Below are positions 18,716 to 28,045 of a stretch of DNA of 64,000 bases, one piece after another. Numbering within the stretch: position 1 is the stretch's first letter; every line of letters starts with the position of its first letter. The stretch spans positions 1 to 64,000 of the forward strand of contig DUVN01000030.1 in NCBI GenBank assembly GCA_012841015.1, in the 5' to 3' direction. The stretch comes from Clostridiaceae bacterium. GTDB lineage: Bacteria; Bacillota; Clostridia; Saccharofermentanales; DTU023. The notes under the pieces were generated by a model. It was not told where the DNA came from. It saw only the letters and a list, made by a program, of their open reading frames with translations, and searched no databases. The translations under genes and the position numbers were made by a program.

Positions 18716-21286
18716 ATGTTCGAACTAAATGTAAACGGTAAAGTCGTATATGCGGAGACAGACAAGCCCTTAATAGCTTTTTTGAGGGATGACTTAAGGC
18801 TTACATCGGTCAAAGACGGGTGCAGTGAAGGGGCTTGCGGGACGTGTAGTGTCTTGGTGGACGGAAAAGTAACGAAGTCTTGTATTCAAAAGGTCTCTAG
18901 ATTTGTCGGTAAGAAAATCTTGACGGTCGAAGGAATCGAGCCTGAGGAGATGGCAGTATACGAATATTGCTTCGGAGAAATGGGAGCGGTACAGTGTGGT
19001 TTTTGCATTCCGGGTATGATCATCGCCGCTAAGGGACTTATCGATGTCAATAATGATCCGACGGTCGCCGATGTGAAAAAAGCCATCAGAGGCAATATTT
19101 GTCGTTGTACAGGCTATAAGAAAATCGAAGAAGCAATCCTGTTGGCGGCAAAATTCTTCAGAGAAGGTCTTGAAATACCGGAAGCCGGTGACAAGCTTGG
19201 CATGAATCAGCGCTATATCAGGCCGGACGCGGCGGAAAAAGTCAACGGAACGGGATTGTACGCGGACGATTTGGAATTCCCGGGGATGTTGCATGCAAAA
19301 GCCGTGCGTTCAAAATACCCTCGCGCTATCGTCAATAAAATCGATATCAGTAAAGCTCTTGAGCATCCCGATTGCGAGAGAATTCTTTTGGCTGCCGACG
19401 TACCCAATAACAAAACGGGTCACGTAATAAAAGACTGGGATGTCATGATTAGGGAGGGCGATACCACGCGCTACGTGGGCGATGCACTAGCCTTGGTGGC
19501 AAGCCGCAATAAAGATACTTTGGAGGAGATTGTAGCTTTAGTAGAGGTTGATTACACTGAGCTGACCCCGATTACGAGTCCGCAGGATGCACTCAGGGGA
19601 GATGCGCCGTTAATCCATGAGAATGGGAATATTTTGAGCAAGTCCATGCTTATTCGCGGAGACGTCGATTCGGCACTGAAGAACTCCAAATATGTCGTTA
19701 CCAGAAAATACAAAACACCTCATCAGGAACACGCCTTTATGGAGCCTGAGTGTGCTGTAGCTGTACCGGAAGGTGACGATGGACTATTGCTTTATACCGG
19801 TTCACAATCTGTTTACGATGAACAGAGCGAAATCGCCGACATGCTGCAAATTCCTCTCGACAAGGTACATTGTCACTCCATGCTTGTCGGCGGCGGTTTC
19901 GGCGGTAAAGAGGACATGAGCGTGCAGCACCACGCGGCATTGATGGCGTGGCATACGAAGAAGCCCGTCAAGGTCAAGTTCACAAGACAGGAAAGCTTGG
20001 CCTATCACACGAAGCGTCACCCCATGGATATAGAAATCACGACGGGATGTGATGAAAACGGCATCATTCAAGGCATGAGAGCGACCCTCATTTCCGATAC
20101 GGGTGCCTATGCGTCGCTCGGCAAGGTGGTTCTTGACAGAGCATGTACGCATGCGGCAGGTCCGTACAATTACCAAAACATCGATATACTCGGCATCGCC
20201 GTCTATACGAACAACATGGTTTCAGGTGCGTTCCGCGGGTTCGGTGTTGGCCAGAGCAACTTCGCCATGGAGCAGAACTTGAATTTGTTGGCGGAAAAAG
20301 TAGGCATTTCCGCATGGGAGATTCGCTATAGAAACGCGATCCGTCCTGGACAGATTCTTCCGAACGGACAGATTGCGGAGCCAAATACGGGTGCTGTGGA
20401 ATGTCTGGAAGCCGTAAAAGAGATCTATGAAAACAACCCGCGTGCAGGTATCGCCCTCGCTTGGAAAAACAGCGGTAAAGGCGTCGGTGTTATCGATACC
20501 GGTCGTTGTATACTACAAGTCAAAGACGGCAAGATACATGTGTTAACCTCTGCGGCTTGCATGGGCCAAGGTATCGCGATCATGTGTCAAACCGTTATCT
20601 GTGAAACCTTGGGAATCTCTCCTAAACTGATCGTACATGAAGCGCCGGATACAAGGACAACGCCTGACTCAGGTACAAGCACGGCATCTCGTCAGACCTT
20701 GGTCACAGGTGAAGCCACAAAGAGAGCGGCTGAACTCCTTAAAGCCGATCTCGATGCTGGCATGACACTGGAAGATCTGGAAGGAAAAGAATACTTCGGC
20801 GAATACCATCCGATAACGGACGGCCTGAAATCGACGAAAGAATTCCCGGTACGCCACGTTGGTTACGGATACGGCGTACAGGTCGTGATCATAAATGATG
20901 AAGGAAAAGTTGAAAAAGTCGTATCCGCTTATGATGTCGGAACGCCCGTCAACATCCAAGCCGTCGAAGGACAAATCGAAGGCGGCGTCATCATGGGTCT
21001 AGGCTACGCATTGACCGAGAATTTCATCTGCAAAGACGGCTACTGCAAGACGAAGCTCGGCACACTCGGCCTCATGAGATCAACCGACGTACCGGAGCAA
21101 GAAGTCATCCTTGTCCAGCCGGAGGGTGTAAGTCCGTTGGCCTATGGCGCTAAGGGTTGCGGAGAGCTATGCATGATTCCCACGGGAGCCGCCTGCGCAC
21201 ACGCTTACTACAAGCTTGACGGAGTCGAAAGAAGGGTTATGCCGCTGGAAAATACCTTCTACGATAAGAAAAGAAGGAAAAAATAA
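18716..21286 (+). CDS. Molybdenum hydroxylase with fused [2Fe-2S] and Mo-binding domains (xanthine dehydrogenase-like)
   Basis: CSEGACGTCSVLVDGKVTKSC and QCGFCIPGMI..GNICRCTGYKKI cluster ligands; GGGFGGKEDM and GAFRGFG Mo-domain motifs; single 856-aa polypeptide without FAD domain. Confidence 0.9.
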   Translation: MFELNVNGKVVYAETDKPLIAFLRDDLRLTSVKDGCSEGACGTCSVLVDGKVTKSCIQKVSRFVGKKILTVEGIEPEEMAVYEYCFGEMGAVQCGFCIPGMIIAAKGLIDVNNDPTVADVKKAIRGNICRCTGYKKIEEAILLAAKFFREGLEIPEAGDKLGMNQRYIRPDAAEKVNGTGLYADDLEFPGMLHAKAVRSKYPRAIVNKIDISKALEHPDCERILLAADVPNNKTGHVIKDWDVMIREGDTTRYVGDALALVASRNKDTLEEIVALVEVDYTELTPITSPQDALRGDAPLIHENGNILSKSMLIRGDVDSALKNSKYVVTRKYKTPHQEHAFMEPECAVAVPEGDDGLLLYTGSQSVYDEQSEIADMLQIPLDKVHCHSMLVGGGFGGKEDMSVQHHAALMAWHTKKPVKVKFTRQESLAYHTKRHPMDIEITTGCDENGIIQGMRATLISDTGAYASLGKVVLDRACTHAAGPYNYQNIDILGIAVYTNNMVSGAFRGFGVGQSNFAMEQNLNLLAEKVGISAWEIRYRNAIRPGQILPNGQIAEPNTGAVECLEAVKEIYENNPRAGIALAWKNSGKGVGVIDTGRCILQVKDGKIHVLTSAACMGQGIAIMCQTVICETLGISPKLIVHEAPDTRTTPDSGTSTASRQTLVTGEATKRAAELLKADLDAGMTLEDLEGKEYFGEYHPITDGLKSTKEFPVRHVGYGYGVQVVIINDEGKVEKVVSAYDVGTPVNIQAVEGQIEGGVIMGLGYALTENFICKDGYCKTKLGTLGLMRSTDVPEQEVILVQPEGVSPLAYGAKGCGELCMIPTGAACAHAYYKLDGVERRVMPLENTFYDKKRRKK

Positions 21287-21393
21287 ACGGCGGAGAACAT
21301 GTCACCAAAGAGCTAAGTCCGCTCAAGATAGCTCGGCGTAATACAGAGAAAACGGAACAACCAAGAATGAGATAATTCTCGATGTCACATTTG

Positions 21394-21443
21394 AAATCCC
21401 TTCTGATCAAGGAACACTATACTTAATCAGAAGGGATTTTTAT
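21394..21443. terminator. Bidirectional terminator between convergent genes
   Basis: AAATCCCTTCTGAT...ATCAGAAGGGATTTTTATT, 14-bp stem between the molybdenum hydroxylase (+) and radical SAM (-) genes. Confidence 0.85.
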
Positions 21444-22552
21444 TGAAGACACTTGTTCAATGCCAAGATCTTAGTCGGCACTCCGAGCTCTGTAAGTCCA
21501 CGGTAAATCACACTTTCAAAATCACCGTAGATCAAATTTTGAGGCAATTCTTCCAATGCTACGGTTAGTGCATCTGTTGAGGGCAGGATTGCAGGATCAT
21601 AAAAGGCTCCGTAGTCTCTGTTTCCGGGTAGAGCTTTGATAATTGAGGCCGTTTCTTCAAGATCAATGTGACGAAGATCACCCAAGCATTGCGTTTCGGC
21701 CCCTGAATTACCCACGTAGAGTTGGCAGTCTGGATGAAGCGTCAAGTATAACTCATCTTGTTCGAGATCAAACAGACGGCTCAGATCGACGCCCGCTATT
21801 AACCGCTTAACGGCACCTTCTATCGTATTCTGCTCGGCAGCTTTGAGGATCGCCTCTTCATCCTGCTTCCATTCACTTAGATATCCTCGGATGGCACTCA
21901 CTGTTTCCATCGAAGCCCTATACGGTTCAAAATCTTTCATATGTACATGAGGGGTAAAAATCGGAGAAACAAAGCCGATGTAGTTTGGCTCGAGCTGTTG
22001 AAGCATCGCTGAAATGGAGGAGGCATCCTCCGCGAAAAAGCGGTTTAGCATGAGTGATACTTCGATGTTGGCACCAGATGACTTGAGGTATGTAGCCGCT
22101 GCCACGGTTGTGTCATACGCTCCTTTTCGCCGAACGATCTCGTCGTGATGTGGGGCATTGCCATGGATTGTTATGCCAAAGGTGTCGTATCCGCAGTCAT
22201 AATAGGCTTTGATGACGGCATCCTTATCTTGGCGACGCATCAGTCCGACACCGGTTGTCATACCATGGTGATAGTTCTTAATGTATCGCGTCTGAGATGC
22301 CGCTTGAAGAATGCGAATAATCTCCGGATGATTCGTCGGTTCATGGTCTAAGGTGAAAGTCGTATCATTCAGAAAATATTGTGCCAACGTTTCCAGCTTC
22401 TCGATGCAAAGCAGCACATCCTCAATGGGCATGAGGAGAGCGGGGCCACCGTTTACATAACAATGCAAGCAACGCGTATTACATCCTGCTACTAGAAAAT
22501 CGATGTTAATCACACTACACTCCAGACCATACACAAAAATTGTGTCAATCAA
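21440..22552 (-). CDS. Radical SAM protein
   Basis: VAGCNTRCLHCYVNGGP (CxxxCxxC). Confidence 0.8.
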   Translation of the reverse strand: MIDTIFVYGLECSVINIDFLVAGCNTRCLHCYVNGGPALLMPIEDVLLCIEKLETLAQYFLNDTTFTLDHEPTNHPEIIRILQAASQTRYIKNYHHGMTTGVGLMRRQDKDAVIKAYYDCGYDTFGITIHGNAPHHDEIVRRKGAYDTTVAAATYLKSSGANIEVSLMLNRFFAEDASSISAMLQQLEPNYIGFVSPIFTPHVHMKDFEPYRASMETVSAIRGYLSEWKQDEEAILKAAEQNTIEGAVKRLIAGVDLSRLFDLEQDELYLTLHPDCQLYVGNSGAETQCLGDLRHIDLEETASIIKALPGNRDYGAFYDPAILPSTDALTVALEELPQNLIYGDFESVIYRGLTELGVPTKILALNKCLQ

Positions 22553-22911
22553 GCTGACCTTAAGATCATAGCATCCTATGAATATATTTGCTGTAAATGT
22601 GTCATCTAAAAAATTACTGACAAAAGCGTGCCAATAACTGACTCTAGGTTCAATATTATTGATACCTTCATCTCAGATACATGTTTTTGACATGCTATTT
22701 ACAGCCTGCATGCAATTATCGTGCAAAATATTGTCCTATACTATACTGCAAGTATACTCTCAACTCGCTGCCTAGGAGTATGGAATGAAAGGATGGTATA
22801 CTCAGATCGCAAAGTTGCACTTGTTTGATGTGCCGACTGTATTCAAATGTGGTGGGCAATCAAACTCAACGCGAATCAAACTATATGTTTTTCATGTGAG
22901 GGGTAGTAGTT

Positions 22912-24861
22912 ATGAACACGCAGGAAAAAGTCGATTTTAATGGCAATGTGACTGATGTCAAGAATCGGATTGGGGTAGCGAAAGAGCCGGACAAAGAGCC
23001 GGACTTGGACCAATCATACTCCGGAGGGAAGAAGATTGCCAGACGCGCCTCAGCCGGCAGTAATCGGCCTTTGACGAAACCGGAAGAATTGGAAGAACTG
23101 TTAATCCAACTGGTAGAAGTGCGAAGTGTTGTCAGCTCTGACGGTGAGCATGACGTTATTGATTTCATCGAGGATTACGTGCGTGGCTGGGAATATTTTC
23201 GTGCCCGCCCAGAACAAGTTGTGCGCATTCCGTCAGCGGGAGACCCTTTAGGCCGCTCTTCGCTTCTCGTCTGTGTCTCCGGTCATGAGTCTAACGATAC
23301 GATCGTCTTGCTTGGACATACCGATACAGTTGAAGTCGACGATTACGGCCTATTGGTGGATCTAGCCACGACACCGGATCGGCTTGAAGAAGCTTTAAGG
23401 TCAGGGCAGCGTCATCTCTACGCGCAGGCGCGCGCTGACTTGGAAAGCGGTGAATACCGTTGGGGACGAGGTACCCTCGATATGAAAGCCGGTGTTGCCA
23501 ACGAATTGATGTTGCTGAGGAGGCTCGCAGGGAATCCTGACAGTTTTAGAGGCCACGTGATCGCCCTGTTTGTCTGTGATGAGGAGGGGAATTCCGCTGG
23601 CATGATCTCCGCCACTGACGTTTTGAGACAATGGCGTGATACCAAAGGACTTGAAATCATTGGCGTCGTCAATACTGACTACCATACGGCTCAGTACCCA
23701 GGTGACGAAGCTTATTATCTCTTTCGCGGTACCGTGGGGAAAATAATGCCCATTTTCTATATTCGTACACTCGAAACGCACGCCGGTGATCCCTTTGCCG
23801 GACTTGATGCTAATCTCGTTTTGGTTGAGCTCATTAGCGAAATCAACCTCAATCCAAAATACAGTGACTACTCCGGCGATGAAATCTCCGTCCCGCCCAT
23901 TACGCTTAAAGTTGAGGATCTCAAGAAAGTCTATTCTGTTAAGACGAATCACGAGGCGTGGACCTTGATCAGTGTACCCTTGTTCGAGCAAACGCCCGCT
24001 GATGTCATGCGGAAGATGCTTGAAGCGGCGAACATCGCGGCGGAGAAATCCTTATCTAGATACTACCGTTACCAGCGCGAATACAACAGACTGGCCTGTA
24101 TCCCGACAGAGACGATTCATCCTTCGTTTGAGGTTATCGTGTTGGCGGAGCTAATCGATAGAGTTGCGTCGCAATTTGGCGAGGAGAGTGACCATCTAGT
24201 CGACCGATATCTCGCCCCCATTTTGAACGAAACCGATACTAGGGAGCAGACACTCCATTTGATCCGACAGCTGGAGCTCCTCTTGCCAGATCGTAGACCG
24301 CGCATCGTCATCGGCTTTGCGCCGCCATTTTATCCTGCTGTCTCTTGTGCCGGCTCGGATGATGTTTTCTATCAGCTGGTGGACCAAGGGATCAGGGCTG
24401 CCATCAACCGATCCGACAGAAGGGAAAGCGTTGCGACTGAATGCGCGCCTGATGCGAATTGCAACGCAGAATCCTTGGAGTCAGACGGTTCCCTCTCGAA
24501 CGTGGCACAAGGATCTGACCTGGCTGTGGAGATTGACTCTGCCAAGGACGGTCCTTACCTACTTGACAATGGCAAAGAACTTAAGGTCAAAACATACTAT
24601 CCATATATTTCCGATCTCAGTTACTTAGCGCTTCCCTATACAGACAATGAGTTGCATATCTTGCAAGACAACATGCCAACGCTCGGTCGTAGCTACCATG
24701 TGCCCCTGCAAACGATGAAAGCGCTCGACCTTCCCGTGATCAATCTTGGTGCCTACGGCTTTGATGCACACAAATGGACAGAGCGGGTTGAACGGGACTA
24801 CAGTTTGCGCATTTTGCCGGAGTTGTTGCAAGGCATCGTCATGGAGATTTTGGGTGTCTGA
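22912..24861 (+). CDS. M20 family peptidase, RocB-like
   Basis: LLGHTDTVEVDDYG, WGRGTLDMKAGVANELMLLRRL, FVCDEEGNSAGM metallopeptidase motifs. Confidence 0.8.
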   Translation: MNTQEKVDFNGNVTDVKNRIGVAKEPDKEPDLDQSYSGGKKIARRASAGSNRPLTKPEELEELLIQLVEVRSVVSSDGEHDVIDFIEDYVRGWEYFRARPEQVVRIPSAGDPLGRSSLLVCVSGHESNDTIVLLGHTDTVEVDDYGLLVDLATTPDRLEEALRSGQRHLYAQARADLESGEYRWGRGTLDMKAGVANELMLLRRLAGNPDSFRGHVIALFVCDEEGNSAGMISATDVLRQWRDTKGLEIIGVVNTDYHTAQYPGDEAYYLFRGTVGKIMPIFYIRTLETHAGDPFAGLDANLVLVELISEINLNPKYSDYSGDEISVPPITLKVEDLKKVYSVKTNHEAWTLISVPLFEQTPADVMRKMLEAANIAAEKSLSRYYRYQREYNRLACIPTETIHPSFEVIVLAELIDRVASQFGEESDHLVDRYLAPILNETDTREQTLHLIRQLELLLPDRRPRIVIGFAPPFYPAVSCAGSDDVFYQLVDQGIRAAINRSDRRESVATECAPDANCNAESLESDGSLSNVAQGSDLAVEIDSAKDGPYLLDNGKELKVKTYYPYISDLSYLALPYTDNELHILQDNMPTLGRSYHVPLQTMKALDLPVINLGAYGFDAHKWTERVERDYSLRILPELLQGIVMEILGV

Positions 24862-24939
24862 GTTATCAATAACTCACAACTTTTTGAAGCTAGCATGTTC
24901 TTGTTGAAGCTGGCGTGTTCTCTTAGCTGGTGCACTTGG

Positions 24940-25311
24940 CTGGATAAGATAATATTACGATTATCATTTTCAACTCAAGAGAGGCAATTAGGATTTTATC
25001 AGTTGCTGCCCTCCTCAAGTGTTTCCCGCAGACGGGGCGCCAAATGGATTTTATCGATTACAGCGATACGGCATTGCCGATACGCACGAGAATTATTCCG
25101 CTGGCAGGCGGAGGCGGACTACCCCAAAATGAGCGGCAGAATCTCCGTGACGATTATTCCTCTTGAGCAGGTGCAGGCGGGCGGCTGTGTGGTTGTCGAC
25201 GGAGAGACTTTGCTGGCTGGAGAAAAGGCATGGGTAGACTGTGTAAACAAGACTGTCCAAGGGAGCAAAGCAAAAGTAGTTCTAGTCCTTCTCCAACGTA
25301 CTGACGGCTAA
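24940..25311 (+). pseudogene. Degraded fragment of a BlaR1-like gene, paralogous to 41879-43714
   Basis: ERQLGFYQLLPSSSVSRRRGAK vs EQRANYSQSLLSSSVSHGRRAK, and GGCVVVDGETLLAGEKAWVDCVNKTVQGSKAKV vs DCCIVFDGENLLAGERAWADFENTTASGRKAKV; intervening sequence deleted. Confidence 0.75.
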
Positions 25312-25318
25312 CGGTATT

Positions 25319-26512
25319 TCACGGACATTCACGGAGCAGTGTCACGTCAATCGCGTCTCCTGTGCGAAGATAAGGCATGCCGGGCAGAAACCGGAACATT
25401 CCCTCCGCCGTGAGGCAGCGCGCCGCGCCTTGTTTTTTGAAGTTTAGAAGCTTCGCTTGGAGTTGACCGTTCTCGTCGCGAGTCAGTTCGACGCCCATCA
25501 GGAAGCCGAAAGAAGGATCTCTGCGTACGTCTTCTGTCAGAATTGCCTTGACTTTTTGACGTGGTGTTTCCGGAAGGTGCAGCCAATACGCAATCACGGG
25601 TCGAATGAACCAGTCCAGCACGTTAAGGCAGCCATAAGGCGGTCCCGGAACGACAACGACAGGCTTATCCTTAATGCGCGCGAGAGCCGTCGGTCTGCCC
25701 GGACCGCAATTGACCCAGTGGAAGAGGATATCGCCTTCTTTTGCCAAGATATCGAGAGCCAAGTCTTCCGAGCCTTTCGAAGAACCGCCATTCACGAGGA
25801 TGAGATCACACGTGAGCATGGCCTCATCGATATTCTCTTTCAAAAGCGCTCGCTCGTCACGTACGATCGGATAACTTCTCATTTCCGCACCGAACGATAA
25901 CAGCATGCCTTGCGCCAGCAGATCATTGCTATTGACGTTCATCCCGCGGTGTAGGGGTTCTCCGGGGTCGACCAACTCCGAACCCGTTGGGATAAAGGCG
26001 ACGGTCGGTCTTCGGTACACGGGAAGCGTTCCGTGGTTGCCCATGGCAATGGCAGCGATATCGGTCGCGCCAAGCACTGCCGGTGCATCTTTAATCAGTT
26101 GATCCTTTTTAATGAAATAACCTTTTGGCAATATATTCATGCCTTTTTGAAAGACGAGATTATCCGAAAATTTGACGCCTCGTTCGTGCGCATTAAAAGT
26201 CACATCTTCAATGCGGATCACCGAATCAAAAGCGTCGGGGAAATCATCGCCTGTATCCGCAAAATCGTATGCGTCTCCTCTCTTCCAAGTATTGGGATTG
26301 ACAGGTTTACCCTCTTGGAAAAGTTCGCTCTTTACACAAACACCGTCCATCGCGGATGCGCGAACAAGCGGGATATCGGAGAGTGCGTACATCGGTTTAG
26401 CAAGTACGCGTCCCCTGCCTTCCGCGATAGGAATTGTCTCTTCCGGCATTTTCTCAGGCCAGTTTTCCAAAAAAATGTTAAGAGCTTCGTCGATCGACAC
26501 GTTCCTTTTCAT
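25319..26512 (-). CDS. moeA: Molybdopterin molybdenumtransferase
   Basis: SIDEALNIFLENWPEKMPEETIPIAEGRGRVLAKPMYALSDIPLVRASAMDGVCV; PTGSELVDPGEPLHRGMNVNSND; VNGGSSKGSEDLA. Confidence 0.9.
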   Translation of the reverse strand: MKRNVSIDEALNIFLENWPEKMPEETIPIAEGRGRVLAKPMYALSDIPLVRASAMDGVCVKSELFQEGKPVNPNTWKRGDAYDFADTGDDFPDAFDSVIRIEDVTFNAHERGVKFSDNLVFQKGMNILPKGYFIKKDQLIKDAPAVLGATDIAAIAMGNHGTLPVYRRPTVAFIPTGSELVDPGEPLHRGMNVNSNDLLAQGMLLSFGAEMRSYPIVRDERALLKENIDEAMLTCDLILVNGGSSKGSEDLALDILAKEGDILFHWVNCGPGRPTALARIKDKPVVVVPGPPYGCLNVLDWFIRPVIAYWLHLPETPRQKVKAILTEDVRRDPSFGFLMGVELTRDENGQLQAKLLNFKKQGAARCLTAEGMFRFLPGMPYLRTGDAIDVTLLRECP

Positions 26513-26526
26513 TGTTACCTTCTTTC

Positions 26527-26815
26527 TTCAGTAGCTGACGGCACTTGCTGCAAGCAGGAATGAACCTTTATTTTCAGTAGCTGACGGCACTTGCTGCAAG
26601 CAGGAATGCGCCTCTTCCTTCAGTAGTTGACGGCACTTGCTGCAAGCAGGAATGAACCTTCTTTTTTCAGTAGCTGACGGCACTTGCTGCAAGCAGGAAT
26701 GAACCTCTTTTTTCAGTAGCTGACGGTGCTTGCTGCAAGCAGGAATGAATCTCGTTCTTCAGTAGCTGACGGTGCTTGCTGCAAGCAGGAATGAATCTCT
26801 TTCTTCAGCGGCTTC
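26527..26815. repeat. 46-bp tandem repeat array (array B), six near-identical units plus a degenerate seventh
   Basis: TTCAGTAGCTGACGGCACTTGCTGCAAGCAGGAATGAACCTCTT starting at 26527, 26573, 26619, 26666, 26712 and 26758; partial at 26804 overlapping the DUF364 stop. Confidence 0.95.
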
Positions 26816-27617
26816 CGACGCTCGCCATATAACCGGCTTGGAACAGAGAAAACACATCAGAGCGTCGGATGGTGAGATCGACACCCTGTTGATCGGTGGC
26901 GCAGAAGCCCGAGAGATTATCGGCGCCGAAGCGGAGTAAAGTGGGCGCCATGCATGTGCTCGGCCCGACGATACAGACCTTGCCGCGTTCACCCGAGAGC
27001 TCGAGGAGGCGAGGCAGAGTCTTATTCGTTATGGTGGTGCCAGTTATGAAGATGTAATCCTGTTCAGGCAGCAAGTATTCGCAAGCTGTGTCGGGATAAT
27101 CGCCTTGTTGGGGATTGCGCTCCAATACGATGAGATCGCTGATAGCGCCAAGCTGTTTTTCGATATGAGGGAAATGACCGACAACGGCGACTTTTTTGCC
27201 TGCAACCTCGTCCTGAAAGGCGATAAAGGCGTTCAATTGTGTGCGTGCAGCGTCATCTGTCGTTCCCGGGCGAATTTCAATGTCGCCAAATCCGCCGAGA
27301 TCACGGATTTTCTCAAACGTGTTGTAGTAGCAATTCAGCGCTGCAACACCGAGCGAAGCTTCCCTGAAATTCCACGATTTGACCATAGCCGCCATATCAC
27401 GAAGCGACATGCCGTCTTCCGGCGCCGGAAACTGTTGACCGGGCCCGCGTTCGCGTAGCGTCATAGCGACGCCCGTGTGCGGCCCTGAACAGACCTCGCA
27501 CCAACTTGCTCCAAGCGAGAAATGGCTGACGTTCCAAGTGTGGTCAACACCCTCGATCAACGCATCATACAATGCCCATGGGTTATTCATCTTACGGTTG
27601 CTCCTGTCTATATTCAT
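26805..27617 (-). CDS. DUF364 family protein (putative heavy-metal chelation domain)
   Basis: LGASWCEVCSGPHTGVAMT; VAVVGHFPHIEKQLGAISDLIVLERNPQQGDYPDTACEYLLPEQDYIFITGTTITNKTLPRLLEL. Confidence 0.8.
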   Translation of the reverse strand: MNIDRSNRKMNNPWALYDALIEGVDHTWNVSHFSLGASWCEVCSGPHTGVAMTLRERGPGQQFPAPEDGMSLRDMAAMVKSWNFREASLGVAALNCYYNTFEKIRDLGGFGDIEIRPGTTDDAARTQLNAFIAFQDEVAGKKVAVVGHFPHIEKQLGAISDLIVLERNPQQGDYPDTACEYLLPEQDYIFITGTTITNKTLPRLLELSGERGKVCIVGPSTCMAPTLLRFGADNLSGFCATDQQGVDLTIRRSDVFSLFQAGYMASVGSR

Positions 27618-27789
27618 TAGATTTGTCCGCCAAGTTTAGGGAGGTGCCGTTCACATCGCGGTAAAGACCGACAAGTGAACGGCTTGTCCATCTGCTTTAA
27701 GTTGCTGTTTCGGAGTTGTTTAATAACAACCGATAACGAAACAGCGTCCTATTTGCGTCCCCCTTTTTGTCCGAACTCCGGCATCGGTG

Positions 27790-28045
27790 TGCAGTTTTTC
27801 AGTTTATATCGATTTATTGGACTGTACACCCGATGCCGGTATGCAGTTTTTCAGTTAGTATTGTTTATTTGTACTGCGCGTCCAGTGTTAGTGTGCAGTT
27901 TTTCAAGTTTATTTGCAAAACTGTACAGAGAAATCTGCTCTCAAGCAGAGCACGCACAGTTTTTCAAGTCTAGTTGAAAAATTGTACAGATAATTGGTTC
28001 TCAGTAAGGCAGTACATTTTTTCAGTTAATATCGATTTTTTGATC
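27790..28045. repeat. Five-unit hairpin-forming repeat array (array C)
   Basis: CAGTTTTTCA(A)GTT... units with CAG(T/TTT) near 27792, 27844, 27896, 27957 and 28015; units 3 and 4 fold as CAGTTTTtCAA..TTGcAAAACTG and CAGTTTTTCAA..TTGAAAAATTG. Confidence 0.8.

Noticed and set aside
22740-22830. GTATACTC repeated upstream of the RocB-like gene
   Set aside because: Only two short copies without symmetry or clear promoter context; could be chance.
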